A stretch of DNA of 64,000 nt from Lepidodermella squamata. Its lineage: Eukaryota; Gastrotricha. The position numbers and the translations under genes are program-made. This document shows positions 53,118 to 64,000 of this stretch, piece by piece. Position 1 is the stretch's first letter. The number at the start of each line of letters is the position of its first letter. The stretch is taken from positions 2,418,001 to 2,482,000 of the forward strand of contig JBLDXI010000009.1 in the NCBI GenBank assembly GCA_047495785.1. Reading direction: 5' to 3'. The notes under the pieces are model-generated. The model saw nothing but the letters and a program-made list of their open reading frames with translations, ran no database searches and was not told the origin of the DNA.

Positions 53118-55015
53118 TTAAAGTGCGGTTGTTGTCAATACATCGTCGTCATTCATCGTGTCTGTTCCTGTTACTAAGCTGGGAGCCGGTTGCGCCACAG
53201 AGAACGATCGCGCGACTCGGTAAGCCAGCTTCAATATCGAAGATTTTCGCTCTTTCGTCGGCATGGCGAGGGCTGGGAAATATCGGGAGTAGATAACACG
53301 GAGGGCTGTTTGGACCGGCGCCACTCGAACCACGTAGATCAACGGGTCAATAAATGGCCCAAGCAGTAAAAGCGAGCTTAAGAAGTTGTGAACCAGAATG
53401 TAGCTGGAAAAACAATTGACCGCATAACTTCATCACTCGAGATGATCATGATTACTCACTTCTCTGAAATGTCAATATGATCACCTATGCCGTGTGGGAG
53501 GATCAGCTTAGTCAGCACAAACATGTATATTTCGAAGATCATGGTCGGAAGCCAGCAAACAGCGAATCCGAGCAAAAGCAAGAGTGTTGTGATACTCAAT
53601 TTGCAAATCCCTGACCGCTCTCGTTTCAGCATCACCTGGCATGCTGATGATCCCATGCCGAGTTTGACCTAATAGTTTTGAGACATTACAGATAAAGATG
53701 GCGAATTTTCAGTCGAACTTACATGCCGATAGGCCTTGCCATAAGAAAAAGCTAAAAATACGAACACAAGAAATGCCCAGACCGCGAGAATGAGTTCGGG
53801 CCAGATTTGCGTTGTGTTGATTCGTTTGCACCAATGTTGAATGGACATTGAGTAGCTTTCTGAATTCTCCACATTTCCTACCCCCGATAGCCCCATAAAA
53901 TCCGCTTCTCCAGAACTGTGATCATCGCTCAACTGATGGGCAACTGCAGGGCACATCTCAGGATTGCGGCAGCAGATTTCGATCGCCAGCCTAGGAGAGG
54001 GCAAGTTTGACCTAGAAAATGTTGCTAAGGTGGGTTTACCTTGTTTTCAGCACCTTCTCGTACTCAGCATCGGCTAATAGCAACATATCAACGCTCTGTA
54101 GCAACATTCGTCGCGTTTCCTCGCTCGCCATCGATGCCTGTTCGAATGACGTAGCCTGTCCACTTCGAACAAGATGTTCCAAAGATTTCCTCCTGAGCGA
54201 TTCTAGTGGCAACTCCGCCGGAGACCTTGATGAGTTTGAGGAATTAGTTGCAGGTGAGCCGCAGTCAAATTTCGGCATCGCTGGTTTTGAGTTTGGTTTC
54301 ATTTCCAGTTCCGATGCTGAGTCCAAGTTCAAACTCGTTGAGTTACCACCGTGAATTTGATGATCCTCATGCATCATCGCCGTTATTGGAATATTAGTCA
54401 ATGCTTAAAAAATGTTTCCAATTTTATGGTCTTAATTTAAGGTTTTTTACTACTTTACCTAAGCAAATGGATGCGATCCAAAAAATAATCACTGCATTTC
54501 GAGCTACTTTGTTCCGCATCAACTGCAAAGTCACACGGTTTTTTAGGGTTAAGGAAGTTAATAAAACAATTTACGTGACTGTATTTCGTTGGATGGACCT
54601 TTTAAGAAAAAGAATAACATTTTTAGAGTATCCTGCAGGATTCAGTGTTGTGTAAGTTTACCAATGCTATGTAGACATCAACCGACATGCCGCAGAGATT
54701 GAGCAGATTGGTTGAGAGGCCAATTATAAGCGAAAGTCGAAGGAATGTGGCTGTGCATGTATCCAAGACGGCTGCACCTAAGCCCTGAGTCGAAGCTTTG
54801 TCCGAGTTGGAAAATTCGGAGTTCTTGTACAGGACAATCGAAGTCACCAGCCGCACGGAGCAAAGAAATAGGTCACATGCCACGAGGCTCAGAAGAAACC
54901 GCCTATAACCGACAAGCCTGAATTTCGCGCTGAGAACGCCCTGTAACGCTATTCCATTCGTAACAATAGACAAAAGTGCGATGGTGATGTCAAAGAAGAT
55001 AAAAGTGTGCCTCAT
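53118..55015 (-). CDS. Rhodopsin-like (class A) GPCR with a very long second extracellular loop
   Basis: Six exons on the minus strand: 55015-54662, 54522-54459, 54403-54040, 54011-53723, 53668-53460 and 53403-53118, all in phase, 521 residues. The start is the first in-frame ATG after an upstream stop, leaving a very short N-terminus. TM1 FFDITIALLSIVTNGIALQG; TM2 LLSLVACDLFLCSV; TM3 begins with a Cys (DTCTATF) and ends SVDVYIAL, so DRY is DVY; TM4 AVIIFWIASICLA; TM5 WPELILAVWAFLVFVFLAFSYG; TM6 LLLLLGFAVCWLPTMIFE with the CWLP motif; TM7 ending FIDPLIYVV, the NPxxY equivalent. Between TM4 and TM5 lie about 210 residues, with the conserved loop Cys near its end (QHWC). The tail is about 65 residues. 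The gene lies between the receptor duplication and PLC-epsilon 2. Ligand class not recognisable. Confidence 0.78.
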
Positions 55016-55259
55016 GATAACGAGAACTTGTCGAATCAAAATGAGCTTCGACCTTCATAGTCCTTCATTCGCCTACAGTTTTTACAAGGCTTCAGTGGCT
55101 TTGAGAAGACATATCCTTTTTCAATCAAAAATAATCCGCTTTTCTTCACTCTCCTTGTAGCGCTTTTATTTTTATCGAGATATTCAATCAGTTAATTAAC
55201 CAGCGAAAGCTCGTTATCCAGTAATTGCTCGGTGAACCGGGAATCAGTATAATAACTTC

Positions 55260-58200
55260 TCATGCCCATTTACTAGGGCGCTTTGGTAAGTGTGATCCTC
55301 TAGCGTTGCCTAATCGTGGGGGAGTGCAAACCCCTGGAGAAAAAGATCCTCGACGTAGCCGACTTGAAGTGTTGTTACCCATTGATTTGTTTGCATCTGG
55401 AGGAGATGTTGAACCTTCCCTGAAAAAGCCAACATTCAATATGCAAAAACTAATAATGAAACAAAGGTACTAACCGCGCATTTGCAGATACGTTGACCGC
55501 CGGTCCTGGTCGATTGCGACCAGCGCCGCCAAGTGCCCCGAAACTATTCACAACTGACAGCATAGTGTGATTGACATGGGAACTAAAAGTCTGAGTAACT
55601 CTTCGACTGTCTGATCGCGACAACGCAGGCAAATTCTCATCGCTCGGCTCGGCTTCGTGAAGGACAGTTCCCTGAACTGACCCCGAACTACCTGAGTGCT
55701 CCTGAGTAGCATGAATACGATGTTTCAACCAGAATTCGCCTGAGAGCCCGGTCGTGAGTGCAACTGGTTTCGTTGAATCATCGCTCCCACTTGGTATCTT
55801 TTGTAATACCCCATAACTAGACGTAGTTTTCACACTGAAGCGTCTGTGAGCTGTTGGTGTTGGCTGTGTATTGATTACAGTCCATTGGCATTGGATTAAG
55901 AAGACGTTCTCTTCATCGGCCAAAACTCGTTGGCGGTGGCTTGGTCCGAACAAAGAGTTCCGTCTTTCCCTTCTCTCAAGTGATTGTTGCTCTATCAAAA
56001 CGAACTCATTGCTATCGTCGAGAGATCCGCATCTTGCCATTGCAAGTTTGACGACATCACGAGCAGTAACTCGAACCGACACTTTGAATGATATGTGGCT
56101 GTTTTTGAACAAACTGTTATGAACTGTGATCTCAAAACATGGCTCGGAGATGACTAGTGACGCCTTGCTACCACGCTTCAAAAGAAGCTTTCGAGTTTCC
56201 GGCTCGGGCGGAACCTCTACACGTCCTTCTTCGTCAACCTCATCCATAGGATCTTTCAAGTTGCTAGTGCTGCTCTTAACACTTGCGCTACCACTTGATA
56301 GATCTCGATTTACACCAGAAGCAAGTGCGATCAGAGCTAGTTCCTCATGACTTTCATCCTTCTTGAACTCCAGCAGGAATTTTTTGTTGTTTTTCCACGC
56401 ATGCTGGTCGGAAATTATTTTCTCGTTTTCGCCTAGCGCTCTGTAGCTTATTTGGTTTCTTTTCGCCAGCGAATTCCAACCGCGCTTCACTTCTTCCATT
56501 AGGACGTAGTCGGAAGTAGTGAAAGGTGGGCCTTTGTTGAATGATTGCGCGTTATTTAGCTTTGATAAAGCTATCGCTATTGCATTTCCTGCAGTTGTTG
56601 AAGGTGAAATTTTCAGGATAAAACTTGATTCTCTGGTGATTATCCCGAAAATTGATATCAAAAACTGAGGCGGTTTCGATTTCGGCAATCGATAAGTTTC
56701 AAACGACGTATGCATCGGTGTTTTCTGAGGTCCCATCGACATTTGCGCGAAAACTGATAACGAATTGAAGCCCTTCGCCATTGAAGCAGGGGCGGCCTCC
56801 TCCAGCCGGCTGAAGATAAACAGGGAAGCCATATCAAGCGGTCGATCGAGTGCGTCATTCAGAGGGACATGTCTAAAACCTTTCTTAAGCCTGCTCAATG
56901 GGATTATGCGCTGTGCAACTGGAGCATTATTTGACCCCAATTCATCATAGATGAGTAGCCGAATGAACGCGAAATCTGAGAATTTGATTTCAAACGTGAA
57001 GGTTTCTCGCCAACATGGATTCATCATATTCCTGTAGCGAAATATTGAAGAAAATAAAAAAAACACTTAGAATCATCTAACCTGTGGATAGTTCGTGTTC
57101 TCTGTTTGTTCGAATCATTGTGAAGGCCAATTATTTCCACCTCAACGTAGGGGCTGCCTGTCTTCCTCTCAAGGTCGAGAAGAAATTGGCCGCTGATGAT
57201 GTGAAGTTTGAAGTAAACTTTGGGGCACTTGGGGTTTTTGTCCCATGGATCGAAACGTCCGTACATTGGGTGATCGGGGTCCCACATAACAGCAGGTTTC
57301 AAAACGTAGCCACTATTACCGGTTTGAGCAAATAGAGCACGATTCAGCTGCATAGCAAGGTCGTTGGTCTGGATGTTGAGAGCAACAAATTGCATGCCGA
57401 ATTGCCACATATGAAATGGGTTGTAGTTGGACGAATCGATGCGAATTCCGCCTGGGTAAATCCGCATCACGTTATCTTCGGTGAATTTCAGCACAGCGCA
57501 CGGGTTCCTACGACATACTGCTTTGGCTTCGCTTTCTCCAAGCTAGCAAAAAAATGTTTTAATTAACAAATTAAATAGAAAATGAACGTTTACCGAGTAA
57601 ATGTACTTGACGCCTGGTACTTGGCCATTGTTGGATAAAGGACCTCGGTCCACTTCAGAAAGAGTACCTCGTCGGTTTAGGTTAACCGTTCCCTGCCGAT
57701 TCAGCTGCCCGCCTTGAGAAGGATTAGCGTTCAAATTGGTCATCGTTGGTTTTCTGAGATCAGCTGGTAGAGCTTTCCCATTGCTGGCCGCCATAAATAC
57801 AATATCACTCAACTCCCTAGCAACGTTTCGGCGATGGTGAGGCGAACGGCCAATTTTATCGTCTGGCTTTAGTTCTCCGATCTCATATTCTGTATTCGCG
57901 TCCAATTCATCGATGTAGTAACGACTTTGATTGGCGTTGACATGAGCTGGCAGCGATTTCTTCCGCATTAAGCTCTGACGCCGAGACGAGATGGTGTCAT
58001 TCGGACTTTTCGGCGCCTCTGACCCTTCCAATCTGAAAGTGTTCGAAGAAATTGTTTCCACAGAGCTGCTGAGCTTTTTCGCCTTCAAGCTCCTGCGATG
58101 GTCCCCGTGGCTTACAGAGAACACAATTCCGCTGGTTATGTCGTCAAGAAATTCCTGGACACTGTATTGATCGTTGAATTCATTCGGGTAACGCGTCAAC

Positions 58201-61200
58201 AAGCCAGAACTTGCTGAATTGCCACCATCGTCATCAAGCCCGACAGTATCTTCGTCAAAGTTGTCAGCTGGCATGTTGACGTTATTCATGCTAGTCATAT
58301 TTTTGGACGCCTTGATAATTATTTTGTATTTCAGCTGATTCACGGTTGGCCAGGCAGCGGCGTCGTAGTAGTCTGGGTATGAGAAGTTGTTGTCAGTAAC
58401 CACCTTATCTTTGAAAACAGCCTTAAAAATAGCAGCCATTTTCTTCTGCTGCTGAACTGTACAGTGGTTTTCGATTGAAACCGTAACTGGGTAGGGCGAT
58501 GTTTTGAAAGCACACTCGTTGATCGCTTCGATGACCTTGTAGAAGCAGATTTTCGATGTAAGAGTGCGGCCATGATAAACCACCGGGTAGCCTTCGTCCC
58601 CATCCCAGCAATCCAGCTCAACACACCTACAACCCGCCAGAAGAGCTTCGGTATACATATCGACCGATGACTCGCCTTTTAACTGATGTCCCGTAAGATA
58701 GGTGTTATGGCTCGAAGAGATGAAGTAATGAGACAGAGGATGGTCCATGTCTTCTAACAGCTGGTCATTGCTCGGAATATACGCAAAATTCTCGCGATCA
58801 GCCATCATTCGACAGAATCCTTCTAGTGATAAGCGGTGGGAGGACCGAAGGTCAAAGTTTGGCTCATGAATGTTGATCAACCGAACGATTTCTTCCTCCT
58901 CAAGTACCTCGCCTTGGTAACCTGCGAAGAAGTTCATCAGCGCTGGGAGATTCAAGGTATCATATCGATCACTAGCGTTTTCATGCGGATTTCCCATTAG
59001 ATGGTCAACTATCCCCGGAATTAGTCTACCCTGGTCAACCAGCCTATCAGCGTAATAGTTTTGAGTTAGCGCTAGGGTATCGTCGCGCAGATTGCCTTCT
59101 TCGCCGAAATTACGATCAAGCTGGTTGTCGGCGGATGACCTTGAATTGGAGGGATCACTTAGAAGTTGGATGAAGATTTCCTCAAGATCTTTCCGCATAG
59201 CGACGTAGTAATACTTGGTAAACTGCAGATATTGCAGGAAAGACAAACGACTCGACGGATCCAGTGAAAAAGTAGCGCTCGTTCTGGGTAAAGAATCCAC
59301 CCGACCGATTGATTCCGATCTTGATGATCTCTCTGTGTCGCTGTTGTGTTTTCCAAGAGGTTTCAAACTTGAAGTTCGGCATGCTTGTTTCGGTGATTTC
59401 ATTACTACTTCGGACAAGGGACGGTAGCCAACTTGCTTCCAAGACTTATCTTTGCGAATGGAAACCATAAGTCGCAATGTTTCATCGTTAGCTAAGCTGT
59501 CCATGAATCGACGTCGAGTGGTTGAATATCGGGACACAATGACTGATGGGCGAGCAGTGTTTCTCAGTGCACCACTAGCTTTAGGGGTGATTCTTCGGTA
59601 AAAAGCGGCTACTTTTGTCGCGCAGGCATTCGATATTTGTTTCTGACGAAGTCTCATTCGCCGCAAAGTTGTGATCAGCGTTCGAGTATCATTCACCTCA
59701 TTGTTTGAGTTTGTTGACATAGTATTAGCTTCAGTAGACTCGTTACTAGGTCGATACTCGCCCGTTGCCCCAGGATTGACAGAAATCGGAGCATATTGGA
59801 TTTGAAGCCTCCGAAAAACTTCACAGGCTCGGGGAGGTTCGCACTTGCTGTTCTCGTAAAACAACTCCATGTAAATGCGTTTGAGCCAAATAATTCTGCG
59901 ATCTAATTGAAGAGCATTCCATTTCCGTCTACTCTCCAACAAGCCCTCTAATATGCTGTTCAGCGCCTTGGAACTTTCTCTAGGTATCACAAGAGAAAAT
60001 TCTCGGTTTTCAGAGATGGAAGAACCAAAGCGTATCTTTATCACAAGACCCTCGCGGAAAGGTAACTTGTGCTTCTTGAAGACGGATACATAGTCAACAG
60101 AACTGCCTTTCGTAATTGATTTGATAAGATCGACATCTATGTAGCCGTTTTCTGCCTCCAGATGCGTCTTCTCCCCCGAGGAATATCTAGCCTCGAGTGC
60201 TGATGGGAAGTACTGCTCAATGCTATCAAAAAGCCCGCCACTATCGCTGAACGAAAGATGAGGTGAATTTGAGATGTTGCCCCAGTTGGGTCGGTGCCAC
60301 GTTAAGGTGGAGTTATCGGGTTCGAGTTTAAGGTAGACGAAACACGAGTCGTTAGTTGTTTCGTGGTCGAAGACAATGACGGCGGTTATGCCATGCTGCA
60401 AAACCTGCAGATGCCGCCTGTTGAAAGAAGCTAGCTCGCATGAGTAAATATCGGCGAATTTCGCGGCGTAAGCTATAGGCTGAATAGGGTCGAAGCCATC
60501 GGCTGAAGCAGCACCCGGCTGATGTTGATGAATCAGAGGCGCTGACATGACTGAATGTAATGCCTTGTTGTTATGGAGCATGCTGTTAGTGTCGCTCGGA
60601 GTTTCATCGCCCTCCTTTGACCTTACAGTAGGGAGCGTAGATACCGAGCTTGGATCGCGCAGTTTAGGTAGGAATGAAGCGATGCAAGCAATGATCTCCC
60701 TTACTTTGGCTTGTTCGCAAGGCTTCAGTTGTGAGATATTTGGCTCGTGTAAAGGCGACGTGTTAAGAATCAAATCAGGTAAGTTTGACGTTGGAATCGA
60801 ACTCTGATGTCGAATCTGATGAGCAGTGCAGCTGTTGTTACATTTTGACCCGAACCCCGTGGACAGTACGAAATTTAGATCCTTCAAGAAGCTTCCGAAA
60901 TAGGGTACTGTAGCACAAGGGTCGATTATCAGGGCTCTTTGAACACTTTCGGAGTATCTATCAGTGCTATTCGATAGAATATGATAAGCAATGGCCGAGA
61001 CCTGATTCATTACTGGCGAGTCCGTTGAGATACTATGAAGGGATGCGGATGCCAGCCCAGCACAAATCTCAACGACGGCATTGAAATTTCCGTAATTCCT
61101 AAAAAAAATTAGAAGAGATTGAAGCGAGGTAAGGTTAGGTCATCTAATTCTTACCAACTACAGTACACAATTCTAAGAAGGCAAGAGAGAACCGCACATC

Positions 61201-64000
61201 GCTCTTCGCTGGTTTCAGCAGAGGGAATCATGTGGTTTACCCAATTCTTCACCTTCCAAAAGTGCTCGATCATGTTTCGAAGGTCGGGAGGTAACGCTGC
61301 TATCGCATTTCTATCAGAATCGCCGTAGAAGCTGTTGCTCGTCAATTTCAGAGGCTTCTTTTGCATCGCTGCAGCAACAAATTGTTCAGGTGTGATCTTC
61401 GCGAAAAGCTCTCTTTCTTTCTGCAGCAGTCGAATGGCAACTTCCTCAGGGAAATGAATCAAAACGCGAAGGACTTGGAGGTCAGTGTCGCCGAAGTCAG
61501 GTCCACCTTTTATTGCTCTTGGGCTTATAAAGCCGAGGTCGAAGAAGAACCGGTCGCTCCTCCGGCTCTCTCGATTTATCATCGCATCTGTGAAAGCTCT
61601 GCGAATTAGCTGCAGCTCATCTTCGTTTTCGGCCTGAAGAATCCATGGTTTGTTATTCTTGTGGGACAACTCAATGTGGATAGTGAAAGGCAGCGCTGAC
61701 TTTTGAGGAACAGTGCATGATTTCAGTTTCTCAATATGGAAAAACTTCAAAAGCTGTTTCGTCTCACCGTCCAGTAGGTTAACATCATCATTTCGAATGA
61801 CCAAGACCCGCGACGCGTTTTTCTTTGATGTTGTGCAGTCAGCCTCTTTCACCATGAACATTGCAGTCGCTCCGTAACAAGGCAGACCCTCGCAAACTTT
61901 AGTGTAAAGAGACTTCAAACGCTCGTCATCTTCGTAGAATGCAGAGTGGAACAGTTTGGCTTGTTTGTTACAGATCGATTCGTAAAGATCTGGCGAGTTT
62001 ATCCATTCGGGTGCAATGTAATTGCTAAGGTCCAGGTCTTGAATGACGTTGGCAATGTTGTGCATAGATTCTGTCGCCGTTTTCGAGCAGCACCAGTTGT
62101 TTTGAGAGCTTAAGCTTGAGAGGCGGCGTTTGATGGATTGAGTTGAGCGTCGCTTTCGAATTCGCCCAGAAAACCGCCGGATTGAGGACGCTGAACCAAG
62201 GGACATTCGCTCCCAAAAAGTATGGCCTCTGGAATCAACGGACGCTCCTTTTCGACTGCGTGCATTGTTGTACAACGGTTTCACGGTTACACCGGGTTTT
62301 CGAGAGTCTCTTTCAAAAATAAAAAACGAGCACATCATTGTGTACTTTCGGTTTTGCCATCTTAATTTTAACTAAATCTGAAAAACCCAATTCTAAACCC
62401 GTTGGTGTTTTCTCATATCTATTTCGGGAGAGTTCCTTAGTATTTAGGGATCAGGTGCCATTTATTGGTACTCGGCATGACCCGGGGGAGGATGAAACAA
62501 AATGATATTTTAATCGATAGTAACCTTAGGGGGACTTCCTGAAGGTACGAAATTAGGAAATTGAAGTTCCGGATAGGATGTGATCCTAAGTTTATGCTTA
62601 TCTAACCGCCGGGATAGCCATGATCTCAATTGTGGGAAACATCTGAGGTCAGCCTGAATATAATAGGCCGCGGGCCCATCGGGTTGAAAAGCAAGATTGT
62701 AGTGATACAACTTACAGTAAGATGTGTATGGCTGCCAGTTGAGCAGCTTCATCCAAACTACACGGCAGCTCGCCGTCTAGAATCATACGCTGATGACGGC
62801 GATACTCACGATCCATGGTCGAATTCTGCCGCTCACAGAACAGCTGTTTTTCGCGTAGTAGATACTCACATTGTTCGATCTCACTGGATTTCCGCTCGTT
62901 GAGCACCAGGCCCGTCCTAACCGTGTCATCAGAGAAGGCAACAGTCAACTGCTTGTGGCTCGCCTCCGTCAGCTCGAAAGCGCCGCCACTAGCCTGCTCC
63001 AGCCTGCCACATGACGACGCGGTGAGCAGATCGCCTGGCTTGAGCAAACCCACCGGGTTGGATGAACGCGCGCTACGGCTCTTCGAGTCACTGCTTATTC
63101 GGAAGACAGTTCGCGGGGCAGATTTCAGAAACTCGAAAGCCAACTGAGTCGCAACTGCCGCCTTATTGCTGTATGAAGACGTAGTAACGAGATCTGGCGC
63201 GGAGGACATTTCTTTCACGTCGGTAGCGTTGTTTTTCTTTGAAGAAGACATCGTGCAGTCCTAAACAATGATAACAAGATGCGGTGAAAAAAATTACGCT
63301 AAGCCGCAGGTAATATACATTTTAATTTCCCGCATTTTCCGTACTAAATTTTTCGTCCTTCCGTAAGCTAACTTCCAGGTCGATACGACGTCCTATGCAA
63401 TAATCGGGGACATTGTTGAATATTAAGATTGATTACTTATAACTACAAAAATCCCTGATTTAGGATTACTTCTAATTGCTACAAATAACGTACTTTTTCA
63501 TCGAAGAACTCTTGATCCGGAGTCTCTAGCCTTGTAATTTCGGCCGCCATTTGTAGCTGATGAAAGCTGAATGCCATAGTTGCGCGTGCCCCCAGTTCCG
63601 AATCGCTCGCATTCTTCTTCCTCGATTGCCACTCAGGTTTGCTCTTCGAACTGCCCAGCCAAGTCGGTAACCCCCAAAGACTGCTTCTGAGAGACTGGCC
63701 TTTCCCCTCAGATTCGCTCTCCTTACTCCTGAATATTCGGAAATAGCGTCGTCGGAGCCGCTTCGGGATTCGAAATGAACAGGGTGGAGCATCGACCGAG
63801 GAAGAAATTGTGCCGATCGACTTCGAGTTCCTTTCCACGATACCGCTAGTTTTGTTTAGCCGCTCGACACGACTCTGATGTGGCATCATGGCCGTCTTCC
63901 TATGCCGAGAACGAGACCCGGTCTGACTTCTCCTGATATTACCTAGGTCTTCGATACTTGCCATGCCGATATCAGCATTTGATATATCAATGCTCTGCTG
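55260..64000 (-). CDS. Phospholipase C epsilon with FERM-like and RasGEF domains (paralogue 2, 5' end beyond the window)
   Basis: Minus-strand exons: 64000 (open at the edge)-63494, 63260-62716, 62309-61155, 61098-57594, 57542-57082, 57031-55475 and 55419-55260; all phases fit. The order mirrors paralogue 1: basic region; FERM-like module (LPCSLDEAAQLAAIHILL, LKSLYTKVCEGLPCYG, VNLLDGETKQLLKF); RasGEF (LIHFPEEVAIRLL, WNYGNFNAVVEICAGL); PH-like/EF region; PLC X with SHNTYLTGHQLKG, VELDCWDGDEG, YHGRTLTSK and ENHC, so catalytic residues are intact; X-Y linker less acidic than in paralogue 1; Y (RIDSSNYNP); C2; two RA domains; Ser/Pro-rich tail. Introns are few and mostly short (about 50-400 bp): the whole known part needs 8.7 kb against about 20 kb for paralogue 1. 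Two intron sites (62,310-62,715 and 57,543-57,593) are absent from paralogue 1. The ATG at 63,964 could be a start, but the frame is open beyond it. Confidence 0.87.
62310..62715. other. Intron of PLC-epsilon 2, 406 bp
   Basis: Minus-strand GTAAGT donor and TTTTTGAAAG acceptor, phase 2. It rejoins HILL to DSRKPG, matching the uninterrupted IYLDSRTQGG of paralogue 1. I see no feature inside it. Confidence 0.6.

Noticed and set aside
54663-55039. GPCR start at 55,039
   Set aside because: That codon is TTG and lies directly after an in-frame stop a few codons upstream; the ATG at 55,015 is used instead.

Overview
This window is nuclear DNA of an invertebrate animal, probably a protostome. The evidence is: spliced genes with many short introns (about 50 bp) ending in T-rich tracts plus AG, AATAAA signals, a type II tRNA-Leu gene, metazoan signalling families (phospholipase C epsilon, GABA-B-like class C receptor, rhodopsin-like GPCR, TMEM128, DGAT2), and many decayed animal-type transposons in introns and spacers. 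I cannot name the species. Exon joins below were worked out by hand from GT-AG sites and reading-frame phase; none has transcript support.

Layout. 1-9,354: five tandem, same-strand DGAT2/MOGAT-family acyltransferase genes (the first is cut by the window edge), of two intron-structure subtypes; the fifth has a 3.5-kb intron holding transposon debris. 9,652-10,343: a TMEM128 homologue. 11,023-40,857: a chain of 17 exons that stays in phase to the last codon. It encodes ankyrin repeats and an alpha-helical (ARM-like) region, then a FERM-like F2-F3 module, RasGEF, PLC X and Y, C2 and two RA domains: phospholipase C epsilon, possibly with a giant N-terminal fusion. Its introns hold a tRNA-Leu gene, MULE and Tigger/pogo remnants, a hAT-type MITE, a palindromic MITE and an internal tandem duplication.

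42,119-44,485 and 50,097-52,460: two near-identical GABA-B-like receptor genes. They lie in a direct segmental duplication that also copied the last two PLC-epsilon exons, now a pseudogene at about 49.0-49.5 kb. Between the units are a LINE-like fragment and a near-perfect 63-bp-arm hairpin. 53,118-55,015 (minus): a class A GPCR with a very long second extracellular loop. 55,260-64,000 (minus, running off the edge): a second, compact PLC-epsilon paralogue, tail-to-tail with the first.

How they fit together. The region is rich in signalling: two Ras-linked phosphoinositide phospholipases flank three G-protein-coupled receptors. Whether this clustering has functional meaning or only reflects local duplication cannot be told from sequence. 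The points most worth a second look are the ANK-helical-FERM-RasGEF-PLC architecture, the tail-to-tail PLC-epsilon pair, the segmental duplication with a conversion tract of 687 identical bases, the post-duplication hAT MITE with an empty site in the sister copy, and the DGAT2 paralogue whose HPHG motif has lost its first histidine.
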